Source: Fistularia commersonii (taxonomy: Eukaryota; Chordata; Actinopteri; Syngnathiformes; Fistulariidae). From it: a DNA stretch of 64,000 nt. The position numbers and the translations under genes are program-made. Under the pieces are notes generated by a model. That model had not been told where the DNA came from. It ran no database searches and was given only the letters and a program-made list of their open reading frames with translations. The stretch is from NCBI GenBank assembly GCA_037954325.1, contig JBBMNZ010000035.1, positions 7,897,001 through 7,961,000 of the forward strand, written 5' to 3'. Every line of letters begins with the position of its first letter. Within the stretch, counting starts at the first letter, position 1. Below are positions 59,517 to 64,000 of this stretch, piece by piece.

Positions 59517-60780
59517 AAAGTATGAAAGCGGTGATCAGTGTAGCACTATAATGATCTGTAAAGTCTTGTAACTGATGTTGACTTTGAGGATTTTTGAGAG
59601 CGTTACATAACACTAATGATGTAATCCATTTGGAAATGTGCTTACCTTGGTTATTGACCAGTTGCACTGATGCATGAACATGCAATTATGTTACACTCCT
59701 AATGATCAACAGCAGTAACGTTAATGATTTTTATATCCTGTCAACTACGTCCATCTATGACTCAGAAATTCAAGCCAGAATTTCTGAACTTGGGAACATA
59801 TATTTTACATACAACTTCTATTCACATAAATACAGGTAATCACATTAAAAAGAACAATTCATGACATTTTAGGTCTTTAAACTGTTTCTAATTCATGTTT
59901 TTATAAGACGAAAACAATCAACAAAAGTATGCTATACCGTATATCGATACATATATCTTCACACGTAGATATGACATTTTTAAGTTGAGGCTGATGTGCT
60001 TGTATGTGATGCTGCTGCAGCTCGGACACGCTTTCCTTGCAGCAGTTACAATATATTTACACTAGATGGCACTAATTCCATTAGAAATGACCAAAATGTG
60101 CACCAAAGGCCCAGAAATTATTCACAGATTACGCCCCCAACATATTTATAATTCCATGTGTTTAAGCCGAGCTTTCCCTTTTTAAATGTCATCATTCATT
60201 GTAAAAACAATTGACGTTTAAACATTTTAGCGATAAAAATGCATTCACGTTGAAAGTGAAGAGATCGTGAGAAGGGCCTCGAAGAGTGCCAGTAAAAATA
60301 AAAATAGAAAAATAAAATAAAATAAAAGTGGTTAACTTGTATAATGTGTGTGTGTTAGTGTGTATTAGTGTGTGTATGCGCGCGCGTGCAAGAACTCATT
60401 TTCAGTCCTCCCTTAATTAAACTTGTTTAGTTAAGCTATCGATTTTGTAATTACGTTTAATATTAGCAGTTAAATCCCAGTTTCTTTTTTCTGAGTTTAT
60501 TCCCGACATCTACGATGACTTATTTACTATTTCCACTATTTACTTTCTCCCGTCAACTCTTTCAAGACCCTCTTAGATGCTTTGTCGAAATATCGCTCGC
60601 GCACAATCGATAACCCGACGATCTACTGAATCGGGCTTTTCGTAATCGATTACTCTGGCGTTAACCGAATACAGATTTTTTTTTTCTTTAAGGAACTGAA
60701 CCCAATTAGTTGTCAACAGGCTGAGCGAAGCAACGAGCAGGAGGACAAGTTGCACGTCAAGCTAGTATTTCTAAAACGTG
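59517..60780. other. gene-free stretch
   Basis: AT-rich, with a GT run near 60345-60387. CpG content rises after about 60580. Confidence 0.4.
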
Positions 60781-61400
60781 TATTTACGTTTGTCGTGCCG
60801 AGAAAATCATTTGGACTCTTTCGAAGACGCTACTGTTCGGCGTATTTTTATAAAAAAATGAAGGACACTCGCTACGGTGAGACACACATTATTTGTCTTT
60901 TTTACCATAGTTTGATCAGATAAACTCGAGTAGCATGGACTTCGAGACTAGTAGGACAAAACTTGTTACTTTCTGTAACTGTATGTCTCATTTCCTCGCA
61001 TGGCACTGAGCTGATTTTAAAAACAGCCGTTACATTTAACTCAAACAACTTCATTTTTTTTTGTTCGCTCACTGCCCTTTCGACATATAAACAAGTCTTA
61101 TTCTGGCCCAAGTGCCCACGATTATCAGTCAGCACTTTTGTTCCCCTCACCGTAAAACATATGTTAGTGTTGCTAAGTAATTTGAATTGTTACAACTGTT
61201 TGAATTCACTTTTAAAAACTGCCCGTCGGGTTTAACGTGCAAGATGTCACTCGAGATGAACGAGGTCCCTTGTGTTTTAAATCATCGAGATTTCTTGTGT
61301 GGTCGATATGATTTCTCAGCACCGCGGACGTTTGAAACATGACCCTGCTCTAAGGCAGATGCAAGTCCCAGGCTGGATCGAATGGCACTGAGGATACAAG
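60781..61400 (+). promoter_or_regulatory. possible promoter and first exons of a further plus-strand gene
   Basis: An ATG near 60858 opens six codons before CTACG|GTGAGA, a strong donor, in a CpG-bearing context. Downstream, AAGGCAG|ATGCAAG and ATACAAG|GTAATG near 61350-61400 could bound a second small exon, but its frame closes (TGG CAC TGA), so it would have to be untranslated. No protein family is recognisable and no further exons are seen before the window ends. Confidence 0.2.
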
Positions 61401-61574
61401 GTAATGCACTTTGCCAGTAAATTTGAACTCTTTATTGATCAGTTTCCTGGGCTACAGATGACCCATGAAAGGGCAAAGTCTAGCAAGGGAGAGGGATGAC
61501 TAAAATCATACTGCAGACTGAAGCTCATGGAAAACAAAGCCGGAACACATTCAGGCTTTTTGGTTTAATTAAGA

Positions 61575-61914
61575 CAGGGGTGGGCCATTATTTTGGCTGG
61601 CGGGCCACATTTCTTATTTCATTTTCATGCGTGGTCCAACTTGGTATCATGTTATTTGAAAAAAATGAAAATTGCAATTTAAATATTTCATTTTTTATGG
61701 CACTTTATTCCAACTTTAAAATCATTAATGATCATATAAATATACTGACACTATTTCGCATGTAATCATCCATACAAAACAAAAAAAAGAGTTTCTAAAT
61801 TCTATATTGATTGAAAATACTTATTAAAATATTCAAAGAAAGTAGTTCAGCGGCCCGGATAAAAAGGCAACACAGGCCAAATGTGGCCCACGGGCAGTAA
61901 GATAACCAGGTCTG
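61575..61914 (+). mobile_element. hAT-type non-autonomous element, copy C
   Basis: Begins CAGGGGTGGGCCATTATTTT and ends ATAACCAGGTCTG, with GGCTGGCGGGCCACATTTC on the left and its partial reverse complement AAATGTGGCCCACGGGC on the right. The best-preserved copy of the three. Its 8-bp flanks (aattaaga and gtctagaa) do not match, so the target duplication is decayed or the ends are misplaced by a few bases. Confidence 0.7.
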
Positions 61915-61921
61915 GTCTAGA

Positions 61922-61924
<3 letters not shown>

Positions 61925-61958
<34 letters not shown>
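61925..61958. repeat. (TG)n microsatellite
   Basis: About 34 bp of TG, ten bases beyond hAT copy C. Confidence 0.9.
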
Positions 61959-61959
<1 letters not shown>

Positions 61960-64000
61960 TGGCACAGTTGTTATGAATACATTATCGTCTTCATAGGAAA
62001 AACAACTCATCAAGTTTGGGTTTTTTAGTGTGTGCTGGAGTGCTCACAAATGCAGCATTTGTAAATATGGGCCTATAGGTTCTCGACAAACCTGAATTTT
62101 AGGTCTGCCTAACGTCAGAAAACCCACAGACCTCAAGGCCTGGAGGTAGATGCTAAAACAGTTTACAAATGTGGGCTCACCTCAACAGTTCAGGGCCCTG
62201 CAACAGCTGCACTGAAGTTCAGCTAGTAAAAGGAAATTGCAGGGAGGTGCTTCACTGGTTTCTTTGCACACAATGACCTGAAGGTACCTTTTAAACTCTT
62301 GAAGAACTTGCTACGCATAAAGATCCTTCCACCCGTTGAATTACTAGTTTCCATCCTGTAGTTCAGTCTTTTCAACTGGATGACAGTGTCTCGGTCTGTT
62401 GGCTGTTATTTCTTTTTCTTTAGTTAAGTGTCTTGCGTTGAATTTCAACATTGACAGGTTTTTACCCAAACCTGACCGCCAGATGCTTAATTCACCTTGT
62501 AGTGAGAACAGACAAGTCACATTTGAGTCTGACTTTTGTTTGATATAGTCAGTCCAGGGTTGTCAAGACACCCAAAAAATGTGACATTTGTGATGTGACG
62601 TTATTAGTTTCAGAACATGTTATTCCATATATCTTTAACAAAAAAATATAATTTGAATGAAAAGATATAAAACTCTTGAGTTCATGAGTTCCCCTGTACA
62701 AATAAAGATGGAAACATATTAAGACCATAATTCTGATTGTTGGCATGTAAACCAATGAAGACAGAATCAATGTCATTTCAAGTCTTCACCATATTGGACA
62801 AATTCTTGATAGAGTTCTTGTTTTGTTTTGATATCCAAACTGGAACAGACATGGTAGCTCATATGCCAAATTGCCTTACATTTTTGAAGAAAGTCACACG
62901 GTTGCAGAATCTTTTTCTTCATTAACTGTCTGTGTGTTATATTTGCATACATAGTGGGTTGGATTGGCTGGTCCCTTGCATTGTGGGCCAAACTAGATCA
63001 GTTGTTTTTCTTCCACACTTTTTTAGCCGCATTCAGTGCAGGAAAGCCGGCATTCCTGCATTTAAGATCTGATCTGATCTGTTAGAGATAGCATCTCAAC
63101 TTTTTGTAACCACCAAAATGTAAGAAATTAATTTATTCTGATTTGATTTTAACATATTCTGTCATATAGAAGCAAGGTACATTCACTTTTGAAAAAAACA
63201 GCAAAAAATTAAAGGGTCAGAACGCCACACTCCTCTTCCATAAGAGGAGGATTAAACCTGGAAATGCATTGATATTGAAGCAATCAAATTGTCCAGTTAC
63301 AGATATTATTTCTAAAATTCACCTGCATTATTGTTGAGTTGCTAACACGACGATAAACGAGCTACATCTCCAGCCTTGAAACATTTCGTCTGACTCCCAG
63401 TGACATTCACAGATGATGGATTTGAAGAATGGGCTGTTAGCGGGCATGAAATCAAAGAGCTTGAATCTTGTGATAATGATAATGGATCGCAAAATTCAAT
63501 GCGAAACCTATGCACGTGCCCACTCGGATGCAATTGTTCACATTGCTCCAAACTGTAGACATTTTAAATGTTTTTTGATTTGAACATAATTTCCAAAGAT
63601 CGATATGATCAGGTGACGATAATTGTATGAGAACTTTCTTTGGTCTTTGTAAGTCAGTGAATTTTCTTTATTACAAGTTTCCATGGCTCAATATGACATC
63701 TAATTTCCGTAGCCTATCAGTATGGACACCAATAAAACCTAGGTTTTAAAGATGACAGTTGTAATGAATATGCTGATCTCTCAATGAAGATAGTATTTAT
63801 ACTGTAATTACTTTGGAGTTGCATTTAGGTGTACTAAAGTTCAGTGGCAACACTGGGGGACAAAATGGTAATAAAGGCAGTTGAGGAGACAGATTCATAA
63901 AAAGGCTGAGATTAATATAAAATATTATCAGAATGGTCAATTGCTAATTGATGAATGTATTGACTGTTTCTGTGCCACGGTAATTCCTCTATCGCCTCAT
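61959..64000. other. gene-free stretch at window end
   Basis: AT-rich unique sequence with no exon, repeat or RNA gene that I can support. Confidence 0.45.

Overview
The window is nuclear DNA from a vertebrate, almost certainly a ray-finned (teleost) fish. The evidence is long gene-free intervals with many short tandem repeats, tRNA-derived SINEs, Tc1/mariner and hAT miniature elements, and an RTE-type LINE of a kind common in fish. The two clear protein genes are spliced or eukaryotic: a perforin and a MYADM-family tetraspan-like gene. Nothing prokaryotic is present. The species cannot be named from the sequence alone.

Layout. 1-5.1 kb: AT-rich sequence with an internally deleted Tc1-type element inside TA repeats, plus a sharply bounded GC-rich block. 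5.1-21 kb: mostly unique, CpG-containing sequence that is poor in mobile elements, with possible promoter and first-exon signals (TATA at 12855, exon end at 13117), a HOX/PBX/MEIS-like site cluster at 17.7 kb and a second Tc1-type element at 18.96 kb. A possible coding exon lies at 21800-21887. 22.7-26.7 kb: a repeat cluster with a decayed R2/NeSL-like retroelement end, SINEs, (GGAT)n, an RTE tail and a LINE-derived composite repeat. 26.7-42.3 kb: mostly unique sequence holding an unclassified inverted-repeat element at 30.2 kb and an old L2/Rex-like fragment at 36.1 kb. 42.3-48.6 kb: SINEs, two hAT-type elements and a long CA tract.

50.8-53.2 kb holds a complete perforin gene on the minus strand: a TATA promoter, a short non-coding first exon, two coding exons of 574 codons in total and a polyA signal. 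Upstream of it lies an inactivated RTE-type LINE at about 54.6-57.7 kb, whose RT catalytic motifs are visibly mutated, ending at a TA/TG microsatellite. A single-exon MYADM-family gene follows on the plus strand at 58482-59351. After it come a possible promoter/first exon at about 60.8 kb and a third hAT-type copy at 61.6 kb.

The two genes are not an operon and show no direct functional link. Perforin is a cytotoxic-lymphocyte pore former; MYADM proteins are membrane-organising MARVEL proteins. No undescribed biological system stands out. The best candidates for follow-up are the unclassified inverted-repeat element at 30.2 kb, the repeat-poor candidate regulatory landscape with its HOX/PBX/MEIS cluster, and the possible unrecognised gene using exons at 13.1 and 21.8 kb.
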